DNA of 64,000 bases from Scedosporium boydii (GCA_002221725.1 NJFT01000140.1:1-64000), one strand, 5' to 3'. Shown: positions 34,120 to 44,519, counted from the first letter of the stretch. The notes: generated by a model not told the origin, from the letters alone. Numbers and translations are program-made.

Positions 34120-34368
34120 GGAGGCTGGCCCTCGATTTGGAGCGGAATCTCATTTTATGGAGGCCAATCTGGTTAGTTCACGTAGCTTTTGTTATCATTA
34201 TACCATGCATGTTCTTACAAATAATCACGGTTTTCAACTTTCAGCACTTGCAAACAAATGTACTGAGCCATAGCAAGGCGGGGTTTATCAATACGGGAAT
34301 TGTATTTTGTGTGTCGTAAGTTTATTAATCTCGGAGTCAATATTCTATCATCTACACGCAGGAGTGGT

Positions 34369-36149
34369 TTACCGCTCCTCGAGACAGCTGTACTTGCTTC
34401 CAAACCCAGAGGCATACCGAATCAAAGGGGTATCGTACGTTCCCCCAGCGCCGTTGATTCCCTCGACCCCCTTCTCCTCGGCGATAAACTCATCCATCGC
34501 CAACGCAATCCGCTCAGCCGAGAGCTTAGCACCCCCGATATTCGGCGCCGCCGGACCGATCTGCAAGCCCGAAAGGCGACCGGCGAGATACAGCGGAACC
34601 CCGTCCTTCCACATGAGCCTATCATTTACGCAGGGAAACCCCCCATGCCCATGGATCGGATACGACTTGAGCATCGACTGCAGGTACGGCAACGTCTCAA
34701 AGTCCGACTGGATGCCCGTAGCGAAGTAAATGTAATCCATCAAAGGCAGGTCCGCGATGGCCGGCTCCGTCTTGACCTCCCACGCGCCGCCGCCGAAACC
34801 TGGCACAGCCCCCTCTATAAAGTTCGCCTCGGCGACTTGCGTGTAGGTCCGTAGGTCGAGACGGCCTGAGGCGACGTGGCGCTTGAGTTTTCCATGGTAC
34901 CGGGCGGTGATGCTCCCGCCACCCCTTGCGTCCATCAGCAGCTGGTATCGCTCCGCATCCGAATCCGCCGTCCAGAACTCGGCTTGTTTGGAATTCTTGT
35001 ACTTGCCCATCCACGAGAGGTCCACGTCAAAAGCCTTGATCTTGCACGGTCCGCGCATCAAGTGCCATACTTTGGTCACGCCCCTGCGGATGGCGAGGTC
35101 GGAGATCTGCGCCGAAGTGAGCCCGCCGCCTATCACGAGGACGTTGGTCTTCCTGTTGGCGTTGATCCGGGCCTGCACGAAATCATCCGGGACCCTCTTG
35201 ATCAGGGTGGTGTGGCAGCATTGGTATTGGCCGCCGAGGGTCGGACGCATGGCTTCTTCCGGCATGCCCGGGATGTGAGGGATCGAGGGACCATTGGCCG
35301 GGCCGACGGCTAGGACGGCGGAGCGGGTGTACCAGGTTGATTTGTTCGTTTTGATGGTGAAGAGGTTTTCGTCGTCGATGGAGATGCCGCGGATGATGCC
35401 GTATGTGATGTCGAGGACTGTTTCTTGGTGGAGCAGGCCTTCGTTGAGAAGGTATTTGTTTCGGATGATTTCGCAATGTTCTCGGAAGAGCTCCCGGGAA
35501 GGGGTGAAGTAGTCGTCTCGATCTCGCTCGTTGATGTCTCTGTTTGGTTGATGGTCCTGACTGTTGGAGCCCCAAGGATTAGCAGTCTGGTTCGACGTTG
35601 TGTGTGCGTGTGCATGATTCACGGGACGATAACTTACAAGCTCGGCCGCACACCCATCCTCGCCTTCTTCTTATGCTTGCTAATCTCCTTCCCAACACAC
35701 CCCCTAATCTCCACCAACTCATCCTGTCTCCTCTCCCCATGCGCAAACGCCAAGAGCGAATCCCGATCCGCCGGATCAACATGCCACTGCATCGGGCTCC
35801 TCAGATGCGTAATCCCATACGTATCGAACAGCTTGTTCCACCGCGCCATCCACTTGTCCCCCTCGGCGTCGAGCACGACCATCCTGTACTCCGGGCGATG
35901 GGCTGCCCCGTGGGATACTTTGCCCGTCTTGACATTTTTGAGCGTCACTTTCTTGCCGTGGCGGCGCAGCCACAGGAAGCGGCGGTGCTCTTCGTCCGTG
36001 AAGAGGGCGGCGGGGGTGTCTTCGCGGAGGCGGGCGGCGACGGCGAGGCCGCATGGCCCTGCGCCGATGATGACGACGTCGAGGACTTCTTCGGTATTTG
36101 GTTGGGGGGTTTGATCGTGGGCATCATTGGGGGCGCTTCCTTGGGCCAT
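34369..36149 (-). CDS. FAD/NAD(P)-dependent monooxygenase-type oxidoreductase
   Basis: Two exons on the minus strand, 35638-36149 and 34369-35560, with a 77-bp intron (GTAAGT...TGCTAAT...AACAG); 567 aa. The FAD-binding Rossmann motif is DVVIIGAGPCGLAVAARLRE (from about residue 24), and the second dinucleotide site is NVLVIGGGLTSAQISDLAIR. The region around SPMQWHVDPADRDSLLAFA and the ATG-type motif YFATGIQSDFETLPYL resemble the N-hydroxylating (ornithine/lysine) and flavin-containing monooxygenase superfamily. The exact substrate is not predictable and no signal peptide is present. GTG codons upstream extend the frame, but the ATG at 36149 has an ideal CACCAAAATGG context and a TATA box at the right distance. 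Neighbouring P450 and methyltransferase genes suggest a tailoring role, which is inference. Confidence 0.85.
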
Positions 36150-36280
36150 TTTGGTGAGCTTGCAGGGGGGAATCGAATCTCTGCACACGATGTCTGGAGG
36201 AGGGTACGAATGATAGGTCCAATCACGTCAGGGATTGCATCAGCTCAGAGCACTTCAATTCAGGAACCCGGTCCCTGTCT

Positions 36281-36286
36281 TTTATA
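36281..36286 (-). promoter_or_regulatory. TATA box of FAD monooxygenase
   Basis: The minus-strand GGGATATAAAAGAC contains TATAAA 132 bp upstream of the ATG at 36149. Confidence 0.55.
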
Positions 36287-36823
36287 TCCCGGGAATTGTA
36301 ACTGAGTCGTCGATATCGGACAACCTTGATGGCCGGACTAGGCGGCACATTGGCCGAAGAGGCTCTTCGCCGGGACATCAGGGTTCCTACGAAGCACAAT
36401 GACGAACAAAAGATTGATACAAAAGAGAGGTATGACGAGAATAAAGTGGCTTTATTCATATATTTACGAAAGCAAGGTTCCGATAATTAAGAATGGGGCC
36501 GTTCCTTTGCTGTAACCGATCCAAGTCAACATGGTCTTGACAGCGTCGTCGGGGATTTTGGGTAAAATGTTTCAACTATTGTCCAGACTAAATATTGGAG
36601 CAGGGTTCTATAAAGTTCCATCCACAGCACACCGAACCCTCCAAAACCTAGTCAAGCATACTTCGTGGCTCCCTGCATCCCACGTAGTTAAAGAGAGCTG
36701 GAATCTCATCCTCCGGCACCGCACGCCGCCTCACAGACATCAACAACCATGGCCGTATCGGCGTCTGCCATGCAATTCCAGTCCTTCTCCTAGGCTCTCT
36801 TCCGCGGGCTATACACTCCTTCC
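36287..36823. other. Intergenic, no gene seen
   Basis: A plus-strand frame of 180 codons spans 36531-37073 but is Ser/Pro/Arg-rich and antisense to a better minus-strand candidate, so I treat it as a shadow. Confidence 0.4.
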
Positions 36824-37202
36824 TCATTTCGTCGTTGCCTCTTCTTCTTCACGCGCGTCAGGGCTCGGCTTCCGCTTCCTTAAGTTATTGACCCGATTGT
36901 GTCTCTTCGCCTCAGGCCCCTTCAGGATTTGCCTGCTCATTATTCTCATACGCCCCCAGAAGCCACGCGAAGAACAGCCTCGCATCCTCATCGATCTCCC
37001 CTCGGAACGTTTCCTGGCAACAAACGTGCCATGGATGACGTTTCCGGAGACTTGGGGAAAATTGACAAGATGAGGTGGTTCCGCTGAACAGTGCGATATG
37101 ACTCAAGATGCAGGCATCATCGTCCGCCAACGTGGTTATCAGCGCCGCTGCGCGCGGTCTCGCCGACGGGTTCTGTAGATTGTAGACTTTTGTCTTCGTC
37201 AT
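36824..37202 (-). pseudogene. Hypothetical ORF with apparent frameshift
   Basis: From ATG at 37202 (MTKTKVYNLQNPSARPRAAA) an even, protein-like frame runs 96 codons (SHIALFSGTTSSC, FRGEIDEDARLFFAWLLGAY, NNEQANPEGA) and stops at TGA. A shift of one base at the stop restores a basic tail (AKRHNRVNNLRKRKPSP) ending in TGA at 36824. The tail could equally be chance. No family is recognised. It is either a real 96-aa protein or a frameshifted gene. Confidence 0.3.
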
Positions 37203-37474
37203 GTCGAGTCTCTAATGGCCCATGATCAGACCAAATGGTCCTCCATGGAACCCAAGTTGAGGAGGCACGTGTCTGCGGACGTGAGAGCCGTCTGCTGTTT
37301 CAGCCTCGGCTTAGAATTTGGTTTGAAATGCGGTCCCTCCCCGACGATCATTCGTCCTAGTTAGAAGGAAGGCGTGACCTTTGCTGGGGTAAAGTAACCT
37401 GCCTTTATGGCTAACAGTACCTTCTGCTCAAGAACTGCAAAAGGACGGCCATCCTTCTCAAAAGAGATGGCTGT
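37203..37474. other. Spacer, nothing seen
   Basis: No open frame or repeat of note. Confidence 0.35.
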
Positions 37475-38089
37475 TCAGCCATCGGTAGAGGAAGGTGCCG
37501 TGAGACAGTGAATGGTAACATCCGGGTGTCGCGTGGTCAGGGCCATGTTCACTGGGTACAGGAAGTACAATGCGGAGGCGCGGACAACATCGGCATCAGT
37601 AGAGTTGCTCCGTAGTCGACTCACGCAGGTTGTTTGTACGATCCGGTCGCGTTCGCGTTGAGGATGTTTAATTTGCGCTTTCGGCGTTGGATGAAGCAGG
37701 AGTTGCCTGGCTGCGAGGTCCAAGACCATGCCCTCTGCTCTGATCCATTCTAGATGGGTCCTTAATGCATCAATTGAGGCAATCGTATCGGTGCTTAAGG
37801 TCGGAAATGAAGCCCAGAACGAGTCAGTCTGAACTTCATCGGAAGGCGTAACCTATAGAGAGTTACTCCTTCTCATGTGAAGCTCGCGTAATCTTCGGCA
37901 AGTCTTGTCGCCAAGGAGAGAGTCGAGGGGGTGTGGTCCTAGAATTGGGGGAGGACGTATCCATGTCTGAGCTGTAAAACGATAATTATGAGTGCGATCA
38001 GAATTATAGGGAGAAGCCAAGGGGGCGGGGACAAACTCTTGGTCGTCTGCATCTTTACTCAAGACGACAGCGGGATGGTAGCTAGGCAA
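37475..38089 (-). pseudogene. Unidentified gene remnant with internal TAG
   Basis: One minus-strand frame reads from about 38089 (FVPAPLASPYNSDRTHNYRF, TWIRPPPILG) to TAG at 37853-37855, then continues in the same frame for 126 codons (VTPSDEVQTDSFWASFPTL, ASIDALRTHLEWIRAEGMVL, DLAARQLLLHPTPKAQ) before its stop. Composition on both sides of the TAG is equally protein-like. TAG is one C-to-T change from CAG. No start codon or family was identified, and an intron using the CTATAG just upstream as acceptor cannot be excluded. Confidence 0.35.
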
Positions 38090-38897
38090 CAGTCGCCCTC
38101 ATCCAACAATTGTCTTCGTAATGTCGATACTCTTCTCGGGTGGTCGGATGGAGATACTTCGAGGATGTGAAGAAGATCTTGGTTGAGAAAAACAAGCAGG
38201 ATCTCGAGGCTGGCAAATATTAAAGATGCAAGTCGGTACTCAGTGCACAAATGGATCAAGCACACGAGTGACCATTCTCGACTTGCTAGCGGTAGTGTTG
38301 TTAAGGAGAGAAAAAGGAGGGAAGAAGAAGGGCGGTGGAAGGAAACCGTCCTTCTATGCCCGTGGAATTTGAGGAATCTGCTGCTGGAAGGCGCCACCCT
38401 TGAGCTGGCCAAAAGGGCCGTGGGTCGCGACTGCCCTCATTTACAGGGACATCAGGGAAGGAACATACCAAGTACTGGCATCATAGAATATATCGTGCAC
38501 TGATAGGGTAGAAGGGAGGAAGGGAGATTGATCTAGTGGATATCGCCCCTGCCTCGGAGCGCTAGGGCTGTGTCTAGGTTTTATCACAGCACGAGGCTGT
38601 TTACGAAGTGGAAAAGTGGAAACAACCCAATGAAGACCTACCGTTCTAAGAAGGAAGGGACGCACAATGTACGAATAGAAAGTAAATGACTCTTAACCTT
38701 TATTGATCTCAAAAATGCCGAGCCACGTATGACGATACAAGTTTAGAGTTTTGGCATGCGGAGATAATTATCAAGTCATGACCCCAAACCGCCTGCTGAG
38801 TCCAAATTCTCACACCATCCATTCCACTTCAGCTCGCATGCACCAGTCCAGCTTGCCCTTGCAAATTAAAGTCAACATTTAACTACCACCAAAAGCC
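38090..38897. other. Intergenic, no gene seen
   Basis: Promoter side of the kinase-like gene at 38898. Scattered short frames, some possibly more remnant coding on the minus strand, but nothing I can support. Confidence 0.35.
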
Positions 38898-40040
38898 ATG
38901 CCTTCTGCTGTACGATACCAGGAGGGAACAGAGCTTCTCATCCAGCCTCACAATCCCCCGCCCCCTTGGGGACGAAATTATTATCGCCACGGGGAAGAGG
39001 AGATTCGAAAACCTGTACGCCCTTCCCAGATCGATGAAGAGACCGGCCGTGTGGACTTTGCATTATCCCACCCACCAATAGAGACGTCGCCACCCAATGA
39101 GACCAAGCCCCGTAGACTTACTATCATCGGCGAGGCACGGGGTCCGGGGACCAACGAGAACGGCGCACAGGTCCTTCTCTGCTATCTAGACTCAGACAAA
39201 ACCCGTCGGTATATCGCTAAGATCTACGACGGCGTTAAATACGATTCTAAATATTACTCATACGCCGACTTTATGTACCACTCCGACCGCGACTATACCT
39301 ATGAGGCCAACGCCTACCAGAACATCCCATCATCGCTCCAGGGTTCCATCGTCCCACAGTACTTTGGCTCATGGACCTTCTCCGTTGATGAGGGCGAGAA
39401 CCGACTGCGATGGGTCCGGCTGATTCTTCTCTCATACGTCGACGGCACTCCCATGGACGACGTAATCCACCGCGCTCAATCCCCAGGCTGGGCCATTCGT
39501 CAGGAGAGGGTTAGTTCATACCATCGACGCAAGGATGTCGTCAATTACAAAATGCTGCCACCAGAGGAAGAGAGACTAGACATCTTTGCCTCTGTCCTCG
39601 AAGCAGAAGTCAACCTCTTCCATACAGGTGTGCTCCAGAGCGACCTGCATCCGAGTGACGTGCTGATCCTACCTGCGTGTGACGGCTCCCCGTCCTCATC
39701 CCGTGTCGTCCTTGTCGACTTTGTGCGGTCTACCGTGCTCAAGTATCGTCCTTGGGCGCAGAAGAGCCTCGAGGCTAGACGGAATAGCCTGCCAGTTAAC
39801 CCTGCTGAGCGGCTCTGGCGTAATGATTTTGGGCCTTTTTACAAGTGGCTCCCGCAGAGTTGGCTGAACGACAAGGAAAAGGCTCGGGAGTGGATGTATA
39901 AGCGCTTCGCTGGCTCGAGCAAGTACGAAGAAATTTCGCGGAAATTTCTTTATCACAAACGTTGTGACCCTGTGATAAAGCGGCTGGTGGGTGAATCTGG
40001 TGAAAAACGAACAAAGGCTCGAAAAAGGCGTCGATTTTGA
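38898..40040 (+). CDS. Kinase-like protein, 380 aa
   Basis: Single exon. A proline-rich N-terminus (NPPPPWGRNYYRHGEEEI) precedes a fungal kinase-like fold. Landmarks are RRYIAKIYDGVKYD (lysine strand), EANAYQNIPSSLQGSIVPQY, and the hinge LILLSYVDGTPMDDVI. The catalytic-loop equivalent is HTGVLQSDLHPSDVLIL, where the normal H/R before the Asp is Q-S and the conserved Asn is Asp. RVVLVDFVRST stands in for DFG. The C-terminus is strongly basic (EKRTKARKRRRF), a possible nuclear signal. Such orphan kinase-like proteins are numerous in ascomycete accessory regions. The altered catalytic residues make normal phosphotransfer unlikely. It is unrelated in detail to the proteins at 5913 and 16176. Confidence 0.82.
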   Translation: MPSAVRYQEGTELLIQPHNPPPPWGRNYYRHGEEEIRKPVRPSQIDEETGRVDFALSHPPIETSPPNETKPRRLTIIGEARGPGTNENGAQVLLCYLDSDKTRRYIAKIYDGVKYDSKYYSYADFMYHSDRDYTYEANAYQNIPSSLQGSIVPQYFGSWTFSVDEGENRLRWVRLILLSYVDGTPMDDVIHRAQSPGWAIRQERVSSYHRRKDVVNYKMLPPEEERLDIFASVLEAEVNLFHTGVLQSDLHPSDVLILPACDGSPSSSRVVLVDFVRSTVLKYRPWAQKSLEARRNSLPVNPAERLWRNDFGPFYKWLPQSWLNDKEKAREWMYKRFAGSSKYEEISRKFLYHKRCDPVIKRLVGESGEKRTKARKRRRF

Positions 40041-40239
40041 AATTGAATCACCTTAGTGCTTGGGATTTGGTCTTGGAGCTTCGGGAGCAGGTTGTCGGAG
40101 TAAGAAGAATGAATCACAGCGATGGGAAGACGATATGGGAAGTCCGTCTTGATTCTGAGCTACCAGCTGCTACGGTTATTTTCTCGCGGAGGAAGTGAGA
40201 TTACTTTCTATCTGAAATTTTGATGGCGAGAAAAGCTAT

Positions 40240-41110
40240 CTACTTCATGAGTGACGGCGGTGGCTTGCGCGGTGGGAAAGTGGCCTCCCAGGCACTAATG
40301 ACCTTGACAAGAAGCCCATCTTGGTTCTTCCCTCCGATTGCGGCAAGCCCGAATGGCCGCCTGTTGAATTCAAGGTAAGAGAGCGGCATGCCGGCGATAG
40401 GGTAGCCTAGATACCAAGTCAGGAATCTCCACCATTCTTTCAGGGGAGTATGTTGACTAGAAATTTGCCGGAGCCAGTCGCAAAACTGGTGAGGAAGCTA
40501 TCTGCCGAGCCGATGATAACATCAACACCATATTCCTTGAGGATGTGATGAATCCTGAGGGTGCGAACGGTGTACCGCAAATGGTTCAAGTGTCGTCTGT
40601 AATCTTCGTCGGACAGATTCTGTTCCTGTGCTGAGATGAAGTAATCTTGCCTCGGGTGATCTGTAGAACTGATTAGCTCACACCTGCGGGAGTAAGAGAA
40701 TAAGACTATTCACGGGGTGGGAGTTCTGCCTCCGTATGGGCGTTGTTGAAATCAATGATGTCTTGTAGGCTTCGAACCTTAGACTCATCTAGGGTTTCGA
40801 GGTACATGTTGAGGTCCTTCTTCAGGTCAAACTCTGATAATATAGTTTCGTCATTAGCTTCGCGCCACCGCCGCGTAAAGGAAATAGAGTATATGTACTG
40901 GTCACCTCGTCTTCACTACTCTTACCATCAAGTTCGAAGTGGTCCACCGTAATGAGCGGAACATCAATCTGGATCATGGCTTGCAGGTATCCATCGTGCC
41001 TTCGAATCTGCTCTAGGTATATTTCGACAAGTGAGCTTCCATCCAGCCAGCTCGGTCTGGAGCGATTTGATATCGGCGGTGAGAACATCGATGATGGCGG
41101 GCTGCTCCAT
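40240..41110 (-). pseudogene. Amidase pseudogene lacking its catalytic core
   Basis: The minus-strand N-terminus MEQPAIIDVLTADIKSLQ...GWKLT shifts frame near 41030 to SLVEIYLEQIRRHDGYLQAM, then jumps directly to the late amidase region: VPLITVDHFEL, EFDLKKDLNMYLETLDESKV, DIIDFNNAHTEAELPP, GVDVIIGSADSFLTSFA, GYPIAGMPLSYLEFNRRPFG and AWEATFPPRKPPPSLM, stop TAG at 40240. Several former introns are recognisable, one now with a GC donor. About 200 residues containing the Lys-Ser-cis-Ser amidase signature are absent, so the product could not be active. The lesions are the frameshift and the internal deletion. Confidence 0.8.
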
Positions 41111-41541
41111 GTGATGGGCCAAATTGGGAGGGTTTCGACGGCCTCAGATAGGTGTGCAAGATGACAAGCAGAGATTGCCAGGCAGAGAAGATGCGGAAGG
41201 TAGGAGATTCATCCCACGAAGTAGAATTTGTCCTTTTTGCTTCAATTATCCATCCAAGGTGACCTCGGCGGGGAAATATCATACGAAGTGAAGAGGCAAG
41301 GGGGTCAACATTGGAAAAGTCACGAGTGGGGGGTTAAGCAGCATTGCAGGAGAGCTTGGCTATTGATAGTCTATAGATCCCTCTTTTCGGAAAGCACAAT
41401 GAACAAGTCGTCTCCTCGGTTTATTATCAGAAGGGGACATGGACAACGGTTACGCGGCACACTGTCAGCCGTGGGTAAGATGGGAAGAGGTTCAAGCCTT
41501 GCCTCGGCCAAACTCATCCTGGGCTACATTCCTCTTCCCTT
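41111..41541. other. Intergenic, no gene seen
   Basis: Flank between the amidase relic and the 5S gene. Nothing supported. Confidence 0.4.
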
Positions 41542-41546
41542 TATAA
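41542..41546 (+). promoter_or_regulatory. Upstream TATA element of 5S rRNA gene
   Basis: TATAA at -29 relative to the 5S start. An upstream TATA at about this distance is a known feature of dispersed 5S genes in filamentous ascomycetes such as Neurospora. Confidence 0.6.
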
Positions 41547-41570
41547 CTGAGCATAGCAAAACAGACAAGC

Positions 41571-41689
41571 ACATACGACCATAGCTCGCAGACAATTGAG
41601 GGTCCCGTCCGCTCCCCTGTACACAAGCTGCGAAGCGCCAGACTAGTAGTTGGGTCGGTGACGACCAGCGAATCCCTGGTGTTGTATGT
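41571..41689 (+). rRNA. 5S ribosomal RNA, dispersed copy
   Basis: 119 nt beginning ACATACGACCATAG and ending GTTGTATGT, whose ends form a perfect nine-pair helix I (one G-U). It contains GTCCCGTCCGCTC, then GTAGTTGGGTCGGTGACGAC and CAGCGAATCCCTGG, all hallmarks of fungal 5S, and it is followed by TTTTCTTTTT, a polymerase III terminator. Helix II CGCAG/CTGCG is intact although its sequence differs from the common fungal consensus. It may therefore be a variant 5S type, and compensation of both strands argues for a functional gene. It stands alone, not in a tandem array. Confidence 0.9.
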
Positions 41690-42065
41690 TTTCTTTTTGC
41701 ATCCCCGCTTTTTTGTTTCCTGTTTCCGGTACTCTCTAAAGCGGAGGGCAGTTCCTGGGCTGAGAGGAGGGACGGGACAGACTTCTCTTGACTGTATGCG
41801 CCGTGGCTGGAGCTGTCATTTCCAGCCAACAACAAACCAAACTAGGATACGCCCTCGCGAAAGAAGCAACCCCGTAACCTCATTATATAAATACACATCA
41901 TTTAACACAATTTCAAACGCGTGGGGTCCCGTCAAGTTCATATTGCTTTCATTCACATGTCACAAGACAAAGTTGGCGATCCTGTCTAAGAGACGGGGGC
42001 CATCTTTATGCGGCGGGTCGAGCGTTGGCGCAACACGATGCGGTATTGAATGTCCGCTTTAGCAA
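41690..42065. other. Intergenic, no gene seen
   Basis: 5S 3' flank and 3' flank of the secreted-protein gene. A T-rich terminator immediately follows 41689. Confidence 0.4.
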
Positions 42066-42524
42066 TCATCCCGAGAGAGCAGCGCATCCATCGATGGAAA
42101 AGCTCTTCCACTCTCCAGGACTGTGGCTGTTACATATGTCCAATTGTGCTGTAACTTTAACTCCCGTACATTGTTCCCCGCCGTATAATGAAACTGAAAT
42201 TTTAAGTGTAAGTCTAAATTTATTCGATAGAAAATCGAGCATTACGGCCTGCTGATTAGGGGCCTAACGACCGAAGAGTCAACGCTTACCTTTGCAGTCC
42301 TTGTCGAGAAAGACAACCTTGGCACTCAGTATCCTCTGATCCGAGATAGGTGAGCAGTGGTTATCGGTTTCGCTCCATGTTCCGGTGGATATGGCAATGC
42401 CACCGGAGCAATCCTCTTCTGAGCTGAAGGAAACGATGGAGAGAAGACCGTCGGCGGGTGGGGTATCCGAAGATGTAATGGGTGCCACGGCCCAGACGAG
42501 AATGGCAAACCAAAGAGTCTTCAT
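42066..42524 (-). CDS. Small secreted cysteine-containing protein, 120 aa
   Basis: Two exons, 42290-42524 and 42066-42193, with a 96-bp intron (GTAAGC...AATTTCAG). The first ATG-led stretch is a signal peptide (MKTLWFAILVWAVAPITSSD). The mature protein has six cysteines (EEDC, DNHC, DKDC, GEQC, LDIC, IDGC) and no recognised domain. The splice joins AAAG to TT in phase, giving a continuous beta-rich-looking sequence (VVFLDKDCK then VSLYGGEQCTGVKV). A TATA box lies 110 bp upstream. It is effector-like or a cell-surface protein; function unknown. An earlier in-frame non-ATG extension is ignored. Confidence 0.72.
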
Positions 42525-42633
42525 ACTGGTATTTGTTTGATTAGGTGAACTAGGGCACACTTGGGCGTTGGTTTAGAGACGCTGGGAGATGAGCGATTAT
42601 CCTCGAGAAGGCAAGTACGAGCGTCGACAGTGA

Positions 42634-42639
42634 TTTATA
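42634..42639 (-). promoter_or_regulatory. TATA box of 42-kb secreted protein
   Basis: The minus-strand GATATAAATC contains TATAAA 110 bp before the ATG at 42524. Confidence 0.5.
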
Positions 42640-43518
42640 TCTTTCGTTCAGTGGTACATCCAATATGTCCGGCTAATACCGAGCACCTACACACTATTCT
42701 CGTTGTTCCTTGTCTCACTGCAGAATTGTGGGAATGTTGAAAAGAAGATAGGCTATATTGCTAATGCAGAGCGGATTGCGGGGAGGCAATAGATGAAATC
42801 CGGGGATTCATTATTCGAGTCAGCCCACGCCACAGTGACGGCTGAACGAAAATAGTTCTCGGGCAGGTTTTATGCGGTCATCTAGACGGGATGGCGGCAC
42901 AAGTCCTCGGCACCCTATTTAATTTTTAGCGATTGGCAGAAATAGATAGGAAGGATCGCGGCCAAAAATCCCTTTTAATATCTCCGCCAAAATACGAAGT
43001 GATAATAGATGACTCCAACGACACCCAGGTCAACATCTCCATACCGGAAGCGGTGGGTACAGGATAGCCGAAGACCAGGTGTTAAACTCAAGGTGGAATG
43101 ATATCTTCGTGAGCTCTATTGTGGACAGACATGCCACAGGCGACAAATCACGGAAGAAGATTGGTCTACACTGTAGGAAGAGTCCCTATCCGACAGGGCA
43201 AATGCATCCTTTGTTAAAGTCACCTTCCGAGTCCCAAAACCCTCACATGCGTCATATTGGCTTGCCTTCAACAGTGTGTAGCTGTCACACTGCATCGCTA
43301 TCAAGTATCATGATACCTTTACTGAGTAATGGTAAAGAAGCGCCTACAAATGCTAACATTGCTCTACGTCGAACCCGTTACGCAGCGCAGCGTCAGGGCG
43401 AGATTGAAGATGCAGGAGTCACGAATTGGCGAGCCATGATCCTAGAACCAGACGGGTTTTCTCGGCACAGGTGACCGGATTCGTACCATGGTGGAAAGGC
43501 TCTAGCCAGGTTTCGAGA
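42640..43518. other. Intergenic, no gene seen
   Basis: A 131-codon plus-strand frame (43079-43474) has no family signal. It could hold unreadable upstream parts of the peptidase relic. Confidence 0.35.
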
Positions 43519-43767
43519 ATGGGATCTGCGCTGTGGGAATTTGGAGATGCTGCCAAAGAGGTTCGGATACCGCCTATGCTCACCTTCCACGGCCGAAAGG
43601 ATGCCCATGTGCCTGTGCCTCAGGCATTACGGTTTCGGAGAGCGTTAGGGGAACCGGGCTACCATTCGAATTTGTTGCATACCCTGGAGAAGGCCACCGG
43701 CTAGAAGAGAGGAGCCGTGTTGAGGATTTGGTGAGAGGAATGCTTTCCATGGTCTTAAAGCCCGTTG
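43519..43767 (+). pseudogene. S9-family peptidase fragment, frameshifted
   Basis: The C-terminal end of a prolyl-oligopeptidase/acylaminoacyl-peptidase-like protein. One frame reads SALWEFGDAAKEVRIPPMLT, FHGRKDAHVPVPQALRFRRA and LGEPG. At about 43656-43660 the sense moves by one base and continues GLPFEFVAYPGEGHRLEERS and VEDLVRGMLSMV. GRKDxxVPV carries the catalytic Asp and GEGH the catalytic His of this family. The nucleophile Ser domain and the propeller are missing, so this is a truncated and frameshifted relic. Confidence 0.65.
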
Positions 43768-44519
43768 GCCTTGATGAGGAGGAGAACATAGGGATCTTAA
43801 TAAGGGAACCGGGAAGGCCGTCTCTTCCCACACTCCTATGGCAGAGGGTCTCTTGACACCCAAGGGTTGAGAGAGTGAAGGGAGGGACTAACCATTCGTT
43901 GAATCCGTCATCAAATCTACTCTCACTCACACCATACTTCCTCCCTTTCTCTTCACTTTCGATGGTACTTGCCTCGGTTCTCAACCATTTCTCCATAACG
44001 TCTGCCGTGAATCTGACTGAGTGAGCGCGGAGTTGCGGACTCACTGGCCTTGGTAGTTAGGGCTTTTCTTAATAGTACATATGTACTTCAACTTTTCTTA
44101 CTACCCTCTCATAATAATAATTTTATTTGATTCGCACGAATAAGCCACTTTCGAGCCGCTCGTCTTTCGTCAATCTCATCCCGTAAACTCCCGCCTAGTG
44201 TAAACATCTCCTCGCTATGGGAGAAATGTACATCAGCGGCTCCCTCTCTGCATCGACAGAATGATGAGCCCGGGCTCATTTCTACCTATTCGGCGGTAGC
44301 TTAGCTGTTCGGCGTCTTCGTAGCCGATGACGTGAGACAAGCAGTGTTGGTCTTGATGGACGCCTTTCTATTTTAACTAAGATCTAAAACTCGTACACAG
44401 GGAAAGTGAAAAATATACATCTTATGGCAGTTAAACACTGTATCAATTAGTCTAAAGGCCTCCAAAGGTTCCCTGGCCCGCTCTCCCACTACACCGAAGG
44501 GTCTCACCCTCCCCTGTAG
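43768..44519. other. Intergenic, no gene seen
   Basis: AT-rich near 44060-44140. Nothing supported. Confidence 0.4.

Noticed and set aside
36531..37073. 180-codon open frame on the plus strand
   Set aside because: Low-complexity Ser/Pro/Arg content and antisense to a more protein-like minus-strand frame.
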